In this document: in pieces, positions 18,085-27,841 of the stretch
How the letters are laid out: every line of letters starts with the position of its first letter
Numbering within the stretch: position 1 is the stretch's first letter
Origin: Caldilineaceae bacterium
Lineage (GTDB): Bacteria > Chloroflexota > Anaerolineae > Caldilineales > Caldilineaceae
DNA: 64,000 bases
NCBI GenBank assembly: GCA_019637645.1
Contig: JAHBVH010000007.1
Span: 62,001 to 126,000 of the forward strand
Direction of reading: 5' to 3'
The notes under the pieces: generated by a model
What the model saw: only the letters and a program-made list of their open reading frames with translations
Told to the model about the DNA's origin: nothing
The model's database searches: none
Program-made: the position numbers and the translations under genes

Positions 18085-18840
18085 CTACCCTGTTGCGCCC
18101 TTCACACTCCACACCGAACCGGTTGTGTAGGTGTTGCGTTCCGAGGTGAGGAATTCGATCACTTCGGCCACTTCTTCAGGATCGGAATAGCGCCCGATGG
18201 GGTTGCCAGGGTTGGCAATAAATTCAGGTGTAAAGCGGGGTACTACCATGTCAGTCAAGGCACGCCCTGGCTCCACACCATTGATAAAGATATTTTGTTT
18301 GGGATAGGCATTGCCCAACGCCGCGATCAAGGCATAGACCGCGCCTTTGGAAACGCCATAGGGCACCTGGTTGGTCGCACCGTGGCGCGCCCCAGAGGTG
18401 ATCGTGACACAACGGCCCCAGCCGCCGTTGAGCATGTGCGGAATGGCGGCTTGGTGGGCATAATAGACGCCAAATAAGTTGATCTTCATCACCTTTTCAA
18501 ACTGGGCCGCGGTCTGCTCCAAAAAGGGCTTTTCCCAGCCCAGAATCCCCGCGCAGCAGACCAAGATATCTAGGCGGCCAAAGCGTTCAACCGCCCCGTT
18601 GATCATGGCGTGGACCGCGGCTTCGTCGGTGACATCGGTGTGGACATAGGCCGCGGCTTGGCCCAATGCCTCAATTTCCTTGACAACCGCTTGGCCTTGT
18701 TCTTCGAGCAGGTCCGCAATAACTACATCGCGTCCTTCTTCGGCAATCCGTAGGGCACTGGCCCGGCCCAAACCACGCGCCCCCCCGGTGACAATCGCCA
18801 CGCGGCGTTCTTTCGGTGCCGCAAAGCGTAAATTCGGCAT
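18085..18840 (-). CDS. Short-chain dehydrogenase/reductase
   Basis: 251-residue classical SDR. Cofactor motif TGGARGLG (18-25), an NNAG-equivalent CCAG (95-98), and catalytic Ser149, Tyr161 and Lys165 (TSGARHG, PYGVSKG). The family PG motif appears as EPGRALTDMV. Residue Asp43 after the second beta strand (IADLLE) favours NAD(H). It faces the enolase-superfamily gene across a shared terminator and is followed upstream by a sugar isomerase-like gene, so it probably oxidises a sugar, sugar acid or polyol. Substrate is inferred only. Confidence 0.92.
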   Translation of the reverse strand: MPNLRFAAPKERRVAIVTGGARGLGRASALRIAEEGRDVVIADLLEEQGQAVVKEIEALGQAAAYVHTDVTDEAAVHAMINGAVERFGRLDILVCCAGILGWEKPFLEQTAAQFEKVMKINLFGVYYAHQAAIPHMLNGGWGRCVTITSGARHGATNQVPYGVSKGAVYALIAALGNAYPKQNIFINGVEPGRALTDMVVPRFTPEFIANPGNPIGRYSDPEEVAEVIEFLTSERNTYTTGSVWSVKGATG

Positions 18841-18936
18841 ACGAGATCTTCCTCATCCTTTGGACTTCATCAACATAAAATAAACAGCACAAACAAGCTT
18901 GCATTCTATCAAACCTGTTTCGGCTGTGCCAACGCT

Positions 18937-19815
18937 CTAGGCCGCCTCATCGGCATCTAAGACGCGAATGCCCAGTTCGCGGGCGGTGTCATGGAACAGA
19001 CGGCTGACTTCGGGCAGCTCTTCGGTCTTGTTGCCTTCGGAAATGACGGGATAATCGGGCGAAAGCGCTTCCATGCGGCGGAAAAGGGTTTTGAAATCCA
19101 TCAACCCCTTGCCTGGGCAGCCATCTTGCAGATGGAGCGCCAGCCGGTTTTCGATCTGGATGTCTTTGGCGTGGCAACTGACCATATATTTGCCCACCAC
19201 ATCAAAGTGATGATTGAGCGCGGCACCGGTGTCGAAAATGTCCTCCAAGGTGATCCAGTTGGCCGAGTCATAGTCACAGCGCACCCACGGCGAATCAACG
19301 GCATCCAGCACTTCGCGGGCAATCTCGGGCGTCTTGAGGGTCACCAACTGATGACATTCTAGGCTGAGAAAGACGCCCGCATCTTCGGCGGCTTGGGCAC
19401 ATTCCTTGAGCGTCTTGATCAACTGCGTTTTAGCTTGTTGCGTGTAGTTATAGGGATGGGGAAACCAAGGGCCATCGGGATTCATCGAGCCAGGGCCGGT
19501 GTCGATGCCCCGCGCACCCAGCCAGCTAGCCAAACGGAGCGCGGCTTGAATGGTGCGCACCGACTCCTTGCGCGCCGTTTCATCCGGCGTGACCATATTC
19601 TGCCAATAGCCGGTGGCCTGGTAGAGCCGAATGCCCTCACCAGCCAGGAGATCACGAAATTGTTGAGCTTTGGCCTTGGGAGTGGTATGGGGATCGTTGG
19701 CGCGAAAACGGGTGAAGATGCCGCTAAAGCCCAACTCACGGACGCGTTGACACATTGCTGGTGTCATCTCGGCCATATCGCTGGGCAAAAAACAGCCGCT
19801 CATTCCAAAACGCAT
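18937..19815 (-). CDS. Sugar phosphate isomerase/epimerase-like TIM-barrel protein
   Basis: 292 residues of the xylose isomerase-like/AP endonuclease 2 superfamily. Probable metal ligands are Glu in LSLECHQ, Asp and His around CDYDSANW and SCHAKD, and Glu in PVISEGNK. Start ATG at 19815 has AAAGGA eight bases upstream. It lies 96 bases upstream of the SDR gene on the same strand, so the two may be cotranscribed. With the dehydratase across the terminator it suggests a small sugar or inositol-type catabolic locus. No transporter or kinase is adjacent. Confidence 0.85.
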   Translation of the reverse strand: MRFGMSGCFLPSDMAEMTPAMCQRVRELGFSGIFTRFRANDPHTTPKAKAQQFRDLLAGEGIRLYQATGYWQNMVTPDETARKESVRTIQAALRLASWLGARGIDTGPGSMNPDGPWFPHPYNYTQQAKTQLIKTLKECAQAAEDAGVFLSLECHQLVTLKTPEIAREVLDAVDSPWVRCDYDSANWITLEDIFDTGAALNHHFDVVGKYMVSCHAKDIQIENRLALHLQDGCPGKGLMDFKTLFRRMEALSPDYPVISEGNKTEELPEVSRLFHDTARELGIRVLDADEAA

Positions 19816-20055
19816 GAGACCAATTCCTTTGCTTATCTTTGGTTGAAAGGGTAAGTAAACTGCGTACCTTTATTGTCTATGGAAGAGCGCTTCCTTGTCA
19901 ACTTACACCCTACACACCCTCTTCCTTCTGACTAATTCTGCCCACTGACCTTCATACCCTTCATAAGCCCGCAGGCTGATAGCAGAAGCTGCGCGCAAGC
20001 GCACTCGGCAGGTAGGCCACTTGTGGCTGCGTTGATCGCCTACCAACACTGCCCC

Positions 20056-21897
20056 TCACTCCCCCTCTGCCGCTTCCCCATGCCACAATTGTTGCATCTC
20101 TTCACTGTGGGCCAGCAACTGATCCAGCTTCCCTTGCGCGACGATCCGCCCCGCTTTGAGGACAATGATCTGATCGGCCTGCCGCAGCACCCGCCGCCGA
20201 TGCGAAACGACCAGACAAGTCGGCGCTTCGCGGCCCGCCGCACGCTCGGCAAAGACCCGCTCCCAAAGCAGCCGTTCTGTCTCCACATCCAACGCGCTAG
20301 AAAGATCGTCGAAGATCAACAACGCGGCCGCGCGGACAAACATGCGCGCCGCGGCGGTCCGTTGGATCTGCCCACCCGAGAGTCGTACCCCGCGTGCTCC
20401 TACCTTGGTAGCAAGGCCATCGTTCATCGTCGCAATGTCGCTTTCTAGCACGGCTTGGTGTAACGCCCCTGGCAGATCCACCGCGGTTTCTGGTAGGCCA
20501 AGCAAGATGTTATCGCGCAGGCTTTCGCTAAAAAGTTGGGGCACCTGAGCCGTATAGGCACAGCGGGGTGGCACAAAAAAGGTCGTGGGATCGGCCACGC
20601 ACTCGCCATTCCAAAAGATCTGGCCGGCTTGGGGTGACACCAGCCCGAGCAAGGCTTTGAGCAAGGTGGTTTTGCCCGAGCCAATGCGCCCCGTAATGAC
20701 GGTAAAGGAGCCGCGTGTCAAGGTCAGGTCGATGCCTTCCACGCCCCCGCGCCCATAGTTCGCTGGCCCGCTGCTGGATGTTGCTTCGCCGCTCTCTGGA
20801 TAGTGATAGCTGAGGCCAACGACACGGAGTTCTGCTAGGCGGTCGGCTGGCGTCTTTGGATGATAGGGGAGCGGCGGATAGTCACCTTCGGTATAAAGGG
20901 GATGATGCGCGGTCACGGCCAAGGTGGGTGCGCCTTGCATAATAGTCTCCATTCGTTGGAGCGAGACGCCAATTTGTTTGGATTGGGTAATGGTATTCGC
21001 CACGGTACGCATCCAAACTGTCACCCCCCAGATGTTGGTCGTGAAGAGGGCAAAGTCGCCAATGGTAAAGGTGCCACGCACCATGGCTTGGGCCGCCAGG
21101 AGCAGGATCAGGCCCGTGCCAATGGCCGTGGCACTGTTGCCCAGCAGATCGGTCAATTGGGTCAGCAACCGGTCCTTCACCATGACACTGCGGCGGCGGT
21201 CGTTGAGTTCGGCAAAGTACTGGATGATGTGCTCTTCGGCCCGTGCCACCTTAATGGCTTGGGTGCTGTTAAACATATCCCCGATCAGGCCGGTGACATG
21301 GCTCGTCGCGTCGCGGCTCTGTTCACGGGCCTGTTTCACGGCGTTCCCCATGCGCTGGACAATCACCACGAGAAGAGCCAACGGGGCAAAGGTACCCACG
21401 GTGATCCACGGATCGATCTGCCACATGAGCACCACCGAAAGGAGCGCAGACAAGCCAAAGGCAACCATGTCCAGGAGGTTGGTCAACATAAAGCTCGTCT
21501 CGCGCGTGTCGTCGCGCATGGTGCTGATGATCTGGCCGGTTGATTGGGGGCGTCCTTCGGCGGTCAGAGGCAAGGCGGTGGCTCCTGGCAGATCCAAGAT
21601 GCGGTTAAACATATTGCGAATGAGCAGTGCCATTGCTTGATAGCGATAGTCAATATTGCCATAGAAGGCCATGACCATCCCCGCCACCGCGATGCCGCCA
21701 ATCAAGAGCTGTAAGAGCGTAGCAGTCATGATGCTAAACTGGGGGCCTGGCTCATTGGTCAGCGCGTTAAAAAAGCCGCGCAAAACGAGCCCGCCAATGG
21801 GGATCATGGCTAACCGTAGGCCAAAACCGCCCATATCCATAAACCAGGCCAACCAACGAAAGCGAATCAGGCGTAGAAGATGTCGATAGGTGTGCAT
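20056..21897 (-). CDS. ABC exporter half-transporter, degenerate-Walker-B subunit
   Basis: 613 residues: six-helix membrane domain (about 1-320) fused to a nucleotide-binding domain. Walker A is GRIGSGKTT (near 405), and the ABC signature is the canonical LSGGQ (near 507). The catalytic Glu after Walker B is Asp (LLIFDDLSS, near 528), and the H-loop is VVSHRRR. A Walker-B Asp with an intact signature is the mark of the degenerate-site partner in heterodimeric type IV exporters (TM287/288, BmrCD-like). The gene follows its partner by about 90 bases on the same strand. Substrate unknown, possibly drugs or lipids. Confidence 0.93.
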   Translation of the reverse strand: MHTYRHLLRLIRFRWLAWFMDMGGFGLRLAMIPIGGLVLRGFFNALTNEPGPQFSIMTATLLQLLIGGIAVAGMVMAFYGNIDYRYQAMALLIRNMFNRILDLPGATALPLTAEGRPQSTGQIISTMRDDTRETSFMLTNLLDMVAFGLSALLSVVLMWQIDPWITVGTFAPLALLVVIVQRMGNAVKQAREQSRDATSHVTGLIGDMFNSTQAIKVARAEEHIIQYFAELNDRRRSVMVKDRLLTQLTDLLGNSATAIGTGLILLLAAQAMVRGTFTIGDFALFTTNIWGVTVWMRTVANTITQSKQIGVSLQRMETIMQGAPTLAVTAHHPLYTEGDYPPLPYHPKTPADRLAELRVVGLSYHYPESGEATSSSGPANYGRGGVEGIDLTLTRGSFTVITGRIGSGKTTLLKALLGLVSPQAGQIFWNGECVADPTTFFVPPRCAYTAQVPQLFSESLRDNILLGLPETAVDLPGALHQAVLESDIATMNDGLATKVGARGVRLSGGQIQRTAAARMFVRAAALLIFDDLSSALDVETERLLWERVFAERAAGREAPTCLVVSHRRRVLRQADQIIVLKAGRIVAQGKLDQLLAHSEEMQQLWHGEAAEGE

Positions 21898-21988
21898 AAC
21901 TTTCTCGTTTCGAGTACAACGCGTGCTGGGATTGAGACATGATTCGTGAGACGTGATTCGTGCGGCGTATGCATATCCGTTTCACGAA

Positions 21989-23860
21989 TCACGCAAACAC
22001 ATCTTCCATCCCCGTTTGGAGCAGGCGGGCAAAGCGGCTGGTGGGGTCGGCGGCGAGCGCGGTGCGGGGGCCGTATTCGGCGACGCGCCCGCTCTCTAGG
22101 ATCAAGATGGCATCGGCGCGTTGCACCGTAGCCAGTCGGTGGGCGATGATAATACAGGTGCGCGCCCCATGGGCTCCTGTCAGCAGCCGATTGAGCGCCG
22201 CTTCGACGCGTTGTTCGGTGGTCGGGTCTAACCGGGATGACGCTTCATCCAAAATGATCAAGCCCGGCTCGGCCAGAAAGACACGGGCAAAGGCCAAGAG
22301 CTGGGCTTCGCCCGCTGAAAGGTTGCTATCCTCGCCGCTGAGCTGGGAATCCAACCCAGCAGGCAGCGCGGCCAGCCACGACTGGAGGCCAACCTCGGCC
22401 AGCACCCCGAGAATCCGCTCGTCAGGAATGGCGCGATCAAAGAGGGTCAGGTTATCACGTACCGTGGCATGAAAGAGCTGCACATCCTGCGTGACCATGC
22501 CCACCCGCCCATGGAGATCGGTGTGACGCGCTTGGCGCAGATCATAGAGTTGCTCCTCGCTACCGAGACAGATGCGCCCCGCGGTCGGGTCATAAAAGCG
22601 AAAGAGTAGCTTACTCAGGGTCGATTTACCGCTGCCAGTCCGGCCTAGCAAGCCTAAGATGGTGCCTGGCTGTAGCGTAAAGGAGACATCACGGATGACC
22701 ACCTCTTTGGGGGGCGGGGCCGCGCGCGTCTCTTCCGCTGGTGATGCATGCGCTAGCGTGGGTGTCTCCGTGTTCGCGGCGCGGTCGTCCAGCGGTTCAA
22801 CATCGACATAGTGGAATGAGACTTGTTCAAAGCGAACGGCCAACGGCCCCGGTGGCAGGGTCACCCCTGGCCCATCGTGTAGCGACGGCTGCACCTGGCG
22901 CAGCTTGACAATGCGGTTGAGCGAGGCCGTGGCGCGTTGGAGCTGATCCACCACCTCAATCGTCTGCCAGAGCGGTCCTTCTACGATGCCAATGTAGGTA
23001 AAGATCAAGTAGACCGTGCCAATGGTCAAACTGCCGTTGAGGAAAGCTTGGCCGGTTACAAGATGGGCCGCGGCATAGGCCAGAGCAAAGACCCAAATCG
23101 GAGTAGAGAGCACCCACGCCTCCCAGCGCACCACTTTTTGCGCGGCCTGCCACCGACGGCGTAACAGGCGGTAGAGTCCTTGCATGACATAGCCCTTGGC
23201 CCCACTGGTTTGAATGTCTTCCGTGCCATGGAGCCGCTCTTCGAGGAAGCCAAAGAGATCGGCATCAACGCCCCGCAGCGCTTCCCATTGGGGTGTAATT
23301 TTTCGGCGTAGCCAGTTGATCACCACGACGCTCATGAGTGCTACTAGGGTGATGCCCACGCCCATTTGCCAACGCTCACGCCAGAGCAAGAGAACCACGC
23401 CGATCAAAAGTAGCGCATTACCGAGCAGGGTCAGCAACATCTGGGAAAAGAAGTTGGCGAGTTCATTAACATCGCCATCCACCCGCTCGATCAACTCGCC
23501 GGGAGTATGGGCCTTGTGAAAAGACATATCCAGCCGGAGACAGTGTTTGGCGAGATCGACGCGCAGCCAGTTGGTGGCTGTCCAGCCCACCATTTCACCC
23601 ACATAAGTGGCGGCCAAGCGGACTACCTGCTGGATGATGGTCAGCGCCATAAAAAGCGCGGCAGCCCCTAGCAACTGGCGTACCTGCCCACCACTTTGCA
23701 GGCTATCCAAAAAATAACGGACGATCTGGGGATTCATTAGTTGTAGGCCAATGGTCAGTAGGATCAGAAGCGCTAGCAAAAGCACCCGCCCGCGCTGCGG
23801 ACCCAAATAGGTCGTGAGCAGGGCGCGATATCCATCGATGGCAACGCGATTATTGTTCAT
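21989..23860 (-). CDS. ABC exporter half-transporter, catalytically competent Walker-B subunit
   Basis: 623 residues from the preferred start. Six-helix membrane domain, then a nucleotide-binding domain with Walker A GRTGSGKST (near 407), Walker B with catalytic Glu (LIILDEASS, near 537) and H-loop AHRLAT. The signature is LSAGE instead of LSGGQ (near 515). This is complementary to the partner at 20056: the canonical ATP site would use this protein's Walker motifs and the partner's LSGGQ, while the other site is doubly degenerate. An ATG at 23902 extends the frame by 14 codons into a repeat and has AGGTGG nearby, so the start is not certain. A ~35-residue insertion near 360-395 is rich in Ala/Pro/Glu. 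Confidence 0.92.
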   Translation of the reverse strand: MNNNRVAIDGYRALLTTYLGPQRGRVLLLALLILLTIGLQLMNPQIVRYFLDSLQSGGQVRQLLGAAALFMALTIIQQVVRLAATYVGEMVGWTATNWLRVDLAKHCLRLDMSFHKAHTPGELIERVDGDVNELANFFSQMLLTLLGNALLLIGVVLLLWRERWQMGVGITLVALMSVVVINWLRRKITPQWEALRGVDADLFGFLEERLHGTEDIQTSGAKGYVMQGLYRLLRRRWQAAQKVVRWEAWVLSTPIWVFALAYAAAHLVTGQAFLNGSLTIGTVYLIFTYIGIVEGPLWQTIEVVDQLQRATASLNRIVKLRQVQPSLHDGPGVTLPPGPLAVRFEQVSFHYVDVEPLDDRAANTETPTLAHASPAEETRAAPPPKEVVIRDVSFTLQPGTILGLLGRTGSGKSTLSKLLFRFYDPTAGRICLGSEEQLYDLRQARHTDLHGRVGMVTQDVQLFHATVRDNLTLFDRAIPDERILGVLAEVGLQSWLAALPAGLDSQLSGEDSNLSAGEAQLLAFARVFLAEPGLIILDEASSRLDPTTEQRVEAALNRLLTGAHGARTCIIIAHRLATVQRADAILILESGRVAEYGPRTALAADPTSRFARLLQTGMEDVFA

Positions 23861-23898
23861 CAGGTTTCTCTTTTGGTAGATCAAGGAAGAAACGGCAT

Positions 23899-23990
23899 CC
23901 AATCCACCTGACAGATTTGCCAGACTTTGTCATCCGGTTGGCTCTGTGGTTTCCACAACCGCCAACGAAAGACGCGGTCAGGTGGATTGG
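23899..23990. repeat. Family 1 long variant with the conserved inner block
   Basis: Perfect 14-base outer arms CCAATCCACCTGAC (23899-23912) and complement (23977-23990). The interior carries GGTTGGCTCTGTGGT...CCACAACCGCCAACG (from 23936), nearly identical to blocks at 11830 and 52685. It lies between the helicase gene and the ABC genes. Confidence 0.75.
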
Positions 23991-24027
23991 TGAACCGACT
24001 AACTCTGTAACTTCGAGCTTAGGTTGG

Positions 24028-25974
24028 TTACCAGCGCTCTTCCCACACGGTATGGTAAGCGCCGATTTGGTCAAAATAGTCGAGGAGCTGACTGTAAAAG
24101 GGATGGCCCGCAAGGGTGGCGCTATCCCCAATGACGATCAACTTGCGTCGCGCGCGGGTCAAGGCTACATTCATCCGGCGGATGTCGGTGAGAAAGCCAA
24201 TGTCCCCATCCCGGTTGGATCGCACCAGTGAAATGATTACTGCTTCATTTTCCCGCCCCTGAAAGCCATCAATGCTGCCGATCTCCAAGCCTTGCTCCAA
24301 CCACGGTTTGAGCCGTTCCCGCAACAGGCGAACTTGGGCGCTATAGGGCGAAATGATGGCGATCTGGCTAGCCACCACCCCAGCGTCGCCAAGCTGTTCC
24401 ACCTTTTGCTGGACCACCGCAGCCTCGCCTTCATTCAAACGACTCTCGCCAGCGGGGTCACGCTCCTCTTGGGCGTCGGCCCCGGCTGTGTCGATCCAGG
24501 TGACAGGGGTCGTGGTCAAGTCGTTCGCTACGACACCGGGCAAGTCGCTGAGCAGATGCGTGGCGACGGTCGGGTGCGCCATGAGGGTGTCGGCATAAAA
24601 CGTTTGCGACGAGAAGGTCATGATCGCCGTGTGCATCCGATATTGGGTGGTCAGTTGGCGGGCCAAGGTTGTTGGCTCCGCGGCCTCGGCCAGTAGGCGC
24701 TCCATGAGACTGATCCCCAACCCCTGTGCTGCCGCTGTCTGTGACAGAATCGTCGGCGGCAACTGTTCATGGTCACCGGCTAGCACCACCCGTTGGCTGT
24801 AGCGTAGGGGCAGCCAACAACCGGGCTCGGTGCTTTGGGCCGCTTCATCGATGACGCAGAGATCAAAGTGTTCGTCGCCTAACAGTCGTTCATCCAACCC
24901 ACTCAGGGTGGCGCAGACGACCCGGGCACTTTGTAAGATACGCGCCACCAATTGCGTTTCTAGTTGGCGGGCGTCGGCCAAGAGCGCTTTGGCCTCTTGG
25001 CGCAGATCGCGGCGCACACCGGGTTCTGGCTTGGCGCGGGTAAACTTGGCGGCCTCGGCCCGGAGGGCATGGGCTTCTTTGGTGAACTTGCGCACTAGTT
25101 TCATATCGGCGTGTTGCTCCACCAGCAGATCAAGCGTCTGCTCGCGCAGCGCGGGCAGGACACGCGCCGGATGACCCATCCGTACCACGGTGGTGCCGAC
25201 CGCCAATTCAGGCAGGGCTAACAGCCGTTCCAACAGATTATCGACGGCCAAGTTGCTTGGCGCGCAGGCCAAGACCCGCTCCCCGCGGCGGACGGCTTGG
25301 CGGATCAACTCTACCACCGTGGTCGTTTTGCCGGTGCCGGGTGGGCCATGAATCATGGCAACATCTTCGGCAGCCAAGGCGTGGGCAATCGCTTGCTGTT
25401 GTGATGGATTCAAAGCTGTGCCGAACGCGGGCAATTGCTGCACGGGTTGGAAGTGCGCGGGTGCTTCGCCCAAGAGCACGGCACGTAGGGCGGCCAGCCG
25501 ATCACCTTTGGCGCGGTCGGCCGCGGCCAGGGCGGCGGCTTCCCGCTGGCGAGCAATTTCATCCCCTGCTAGATCAAGCCGAAAGGTGGGGCGATCACCC
25601 TGTGGTTCCGGCCATTGAGTCAGGGCCACTTGGATACTCTCGCGGCGCAACTGGCTGACCACACCGCGCCAGCCTGTGGTGGCGTTGCTCTCCTCTTCCG
25701 TCAGTTGAATGGGGGAGCCGACCCGTAATTTAGTCCAGGGCAAGGTGAGTTGCTGGTTGCGCTTGGCCAAGGTCACGAGGACACGTCCGCCCAACCCGGC
25801 CACCTCCTCGCGGATGACGAGTTGGATCAAGGTGTTGCCCGTCGCTTCGGCCGCGGTGGGCGTCATTTGCTGGATCTGTTGCTGGAGTTGGGCCTGCTCT
25901 GCCTTGGCTTCGCTTGCCATCAAGGTGGCTAGGTGGCGAAAGTGGGGCTGTTGAAACGCGTATCCTGTGCTCAT
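24028..25974 (-). CDS. UPF1/IGHMBP2-like superfamily 1 DNA/RNA helicase
   Basis: 648 residues. An N-terminal OB/stalk-like region (about 1-180) precedes two RecA-like domains. Motifs seen: Q-motif LNPSQQQAIAHAL, motif I GPPGTGKTT (near 210), Ia CAPSNLAVDNL, II VIDEAAQ (near 375), III LAGDHEQLPPT, IV/V region IISPYSAQ and GSIDGFQGRENE, and VI MNVALTRARRKL. Motif II DEAA places it in the UPF1-like subfamily, as in bacterial and archaeal SMUBP-2 homologues with 5'-3' unwinding activity. It stands alone and its cellular role is unknown. Confidence 0.95.
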   Translation of the reverse strand: MSTGYAFQQPHFRHLATLMASEAKAEQAQLQQQIQQMTPTAAEATGNTLIQLVIREEVAGLGGRVLVTLAKRNQQLTLPWTKLRVGSPIQLTEEESNATTGWRGVVSQLRRESIQVALTQWPEPQGDRPTFRLDLAGDEIARQREAAALAAADRAKGDRLAALRAVLLGEAPAHFQPVQQLPAFGTALNPSQQQAIAHALAAEDVAMIHGPPGTGKTTTVVELIRQAVRRGERVLACAPSNLAVDNLLERLLALPELAVGTTVVRMGHPARVLPALREQTLDLLVEQHADMKLVRKFTKEAHALRAEAAKFTRAKPEPGVRRDLRQEAKALLADARQLETQLVARILQSARVVCATLSGLDERLLGDEHFDLCVIDEAAQSTEPGCWLPLRYSQRVVLAGDHEQLPPTILSQTAAAQGLGISLMERLLAEAAEPTTLARQLTTQYRMHTAIMTFSSQTFYADTLMAHPTVATHLLSDLPGVVANDLTTTPVTWIDTAGADAQEERDPAGESRLNEGEAAVVQQKVEQLGDAGVVASQIAIISPYSAQVRLLRERLKPWLEQGLEIGSIDGFQGRENEAVIISLVRSNRDGDIGFLTDIRRMNVALTRARRKLIVIGDSATLAGHPFYSQLLDYFDQIGAYHTVWEERW

Positions 25975-26140
25975 GGTCAGATTGTCGCTCGGTTACCTTC
26001 TGCAATAACTTCTGCAATTGGGGTTGGATCCAGTACAATGAAGCTACTATTATAGCAAATGTTTGTTCTACCATTCAGTTGTGCTAGGCCGCAAAATCAA
26101 TGAAGAGCCCGACGCTGAAGCACCGGGGTAGGGAACAACA

Positions 26141-26403
26141 CCCGCTGATGAAGGGTAAGCAATGAAAGCGGTAAACCTTACTGGCGCGCTTTCGCGCTGC
26201 TTGACCGAGCAGGCGCTGATTTCAATCAGCACTGGTTTACCGAGTTTAATAATTAATGTTCATAAGCGGGCTTGAGCCTGCGTTGCTGGCTAGCCTGGTG
26301 GGCGCGGGCGGTTTACCGAATTTAATGGCTAATATCCTTAATCGTTAATGTTTATTAGGCTGTGCTGCTTTACCGAAACAGTTTCTGAACCTTCATCAGC
26401 GGG
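26141..26403. repeat. 263-bp repeat element with 14-bp terminal inverted repeats (family 2, expanded)
   Basis: Ends CCCGCTGATGAAGG (26141-26154) and CCTTCATCAGCGGG (26390-26403) are perfect complements. Inside is a family 2 palindrome (CCGAGCAGGCGCTGATTTCA followed by ATCAGCACTGGTTTACC) plus further degenerate GGTTTACCGAATTTAAT units near 26311 and 26370. No open frame is credible. It has the shape of a MITE-like non-autonomous element, but no target duplication was confirmed. The 26030-26560 gap contains only this and the next repeat. Confidence 0.65.
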
Positions 26404-26419
26404 CGAAGGTTAAAAATAA

Positions 26420-26501
26420 AGGAGTTACGCACGTAGACCAGACCTGACAGGTTTGGAAAGCCTGTCAGGTCTCTAGTTACCCAGCCAACTGCGTAACTCC
26501 T
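26420..26501. repeat. Family 1 full-length element with TGCGTAAC ends
   Basis: Outer arms AGGAGTTACGCA (26420-26431) and TGCGTAACTCCT (26490-26501) are perfect. The core AGACCTGACAGG...CCTGTCAGGTCT (about 26440-26473) matches the other family 1 copies. It lies 65 bases upstream of pepT. Confidence 0.75.
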
Positions 26502-26566
26502 AAAATAGTTGACTGGCCCGGCGATTGACCACCGGGCGGCTCTAGAAAGAAACAGGAATGAATTCT

Positions 26567-27820
26567 ATGACGATCCAATGGCTCTCTGAACTTGAAACGC
26601 GGTTTACCCGCTATGTCCAGGTGGACACGGTTAGCGATGATACGTCGGCCACGGTGCCTAGCACGCCCCAGCAATTAGATCTGCAACGCCTGTTGGCGGA
26701 AGAATTACGTGGCTTGGGGGCCAGTGCTGTAACGTTGACCGAAACGGGTTTTGTCCTGGCCACGATTCCGGCCACCGTTCCTCACCCGGTGCCGACGGTG
26801 GCTTTTCTGGCCCATGTGGATACCGTCCATCACTTTGGGGGCAGCCAGGTGCAGCCCCGTGTTCACCGCAACTATGATGGCAGCGCCATCACCTTCCCGG
26901 CTGACGCCACCCTGCTCTTGTCGCCCGCGACCAACCCTTATTTGGGTAAAAAGATGGGGGATACCATTATCACCGCTAGTGGCGACACCATTCTGGGGGC
27001 CGATGATAAAGCGGGCGTGGTGATCATCATGACCATGGCCGCGCACCTCCTCGCAAACCCCACCATTCCCCACGGTGAGATCCGCGTCTGTTTTACCCCA
27101 GATGAAGAGATCGGCACCGGTATTCGCCATGTGGATCTGGCCGCGCTCAATGCCGCGTTTGCCTATACCCTCGATGGCGACCAAGTGGGCAAACTCGCCT
27201 ATGAGACCTTCTCTGCCGACAAAGCCGTGGTCAAAGTGACCGGTGTTTCGGCCCACCCGGGCTATGCCACGGGCAAATTGGTCAACGCCCTGACCCTGGC
27301 CGCGAAGATTCTCGACCTGCTGCCCCAAGATCAACGCACGCCAGCCACCACCAGTGATCGGGGCGGCTTTATCCACCCGACCAAGCTGGATGGGGATGCC
27401 AGCGCGGCCACGCTGCAATTGATTCTGCGTGATTTTGAACTGGATGGGCTGGCGGCCCACGGTGAACTGCTGCGCACCATCTGTGCGACTGTGCTAGCGA
27501 CCGAACCGCGCGCCCAAATCGAATGTACGATCACGCAACAGTATCGCAATATGCGCTATTGGTTGGAGAAAGATATGCGTCCCGTGGATCTGGTGGTCAA
27601 CGCCATGCAGACCGCGGGCATTGAACCGATCTTCGAGCCGATCCGAGGGGGCACCGATGGTTCGCAATTAACCGCGATGGGGGTGCCAACGCCCAATCTC
27701 TTCACCGGCATGCAGGATATTCACAGTCCGCTAGAGTGGGTGAGCGTGCAAGATATGGCGCAGGCGACCGCGGTTTGTGTCAATCTGGTGCAAGAATGGG
27801 CCAAGTCAGCCGCCGCATAA
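26567..27820 (+). CDS. pepT: Peptidase T (aminotripeptidase), M20 family
   Basis: 417-residue di-zinc exopeptidase that removes the N-terminal residue of tripeptides in the cytoplasm. Metal-site motifs: His83 and Asp85 in LAHVDTV, bridging Asp near 145 in LGADDKAG, catalytic Glu pair in CFTPDEEIG (near 178), Asp in YTLDGDQVG, and the C-terminal IRGGTDGSQLTAMG. Start 26567 is preferred because AGGA lies nine bases upstream; the ATG at 26558 directly abuts the Shine-Dalgarno. It is followed 21 bases later by an esterase-like gene on the same strand. Confidence 0.95.
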   Translation: MTIQWLSELETRFTRYVQVDTVSDDTSATVPSTPQQLDLQRLLAEELRGLGASAVTLTETGFVLATIPATVPHPVPTVAFLAHVDTVHHFGGSQVQPRVHRNYDGSAITFPADATLLLSPATNPYLGKKMGDTIITASGDTILGADDKAGVVIIMTMAAHLLANPTIPHGEIRVCFTPDEEIGTGIRHVDLAALNAAFAYTLDGDQVGKLAYETFSADKAVVKVTGVSAHPGYATGKLVNALTLAAKILDLLPQDQRTPATTSDRGGFIHPTKLDGDASAATLQLILRDFELDGLAAHGELLRTICATVLATEPRAQIECTITQQYRNMRYWLEKDMRPVDLVVNAMQTAGIEPIFEPIRGGTDGSQLTAMGVPTPNLFTGMQDIHSPLEWVSVQDMAQATAVCVNLVQEWAKSAAA

Positions 27821-27841
27821 GGCGAGAAAGGCGTACAGACG

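Noticed and set aside
20056..20448. Plus-strand frames across the ABC transporter genes
   Set aside because: All are antisense shadows with no start signals; the minus-strand ABC motifs are unambiguous.
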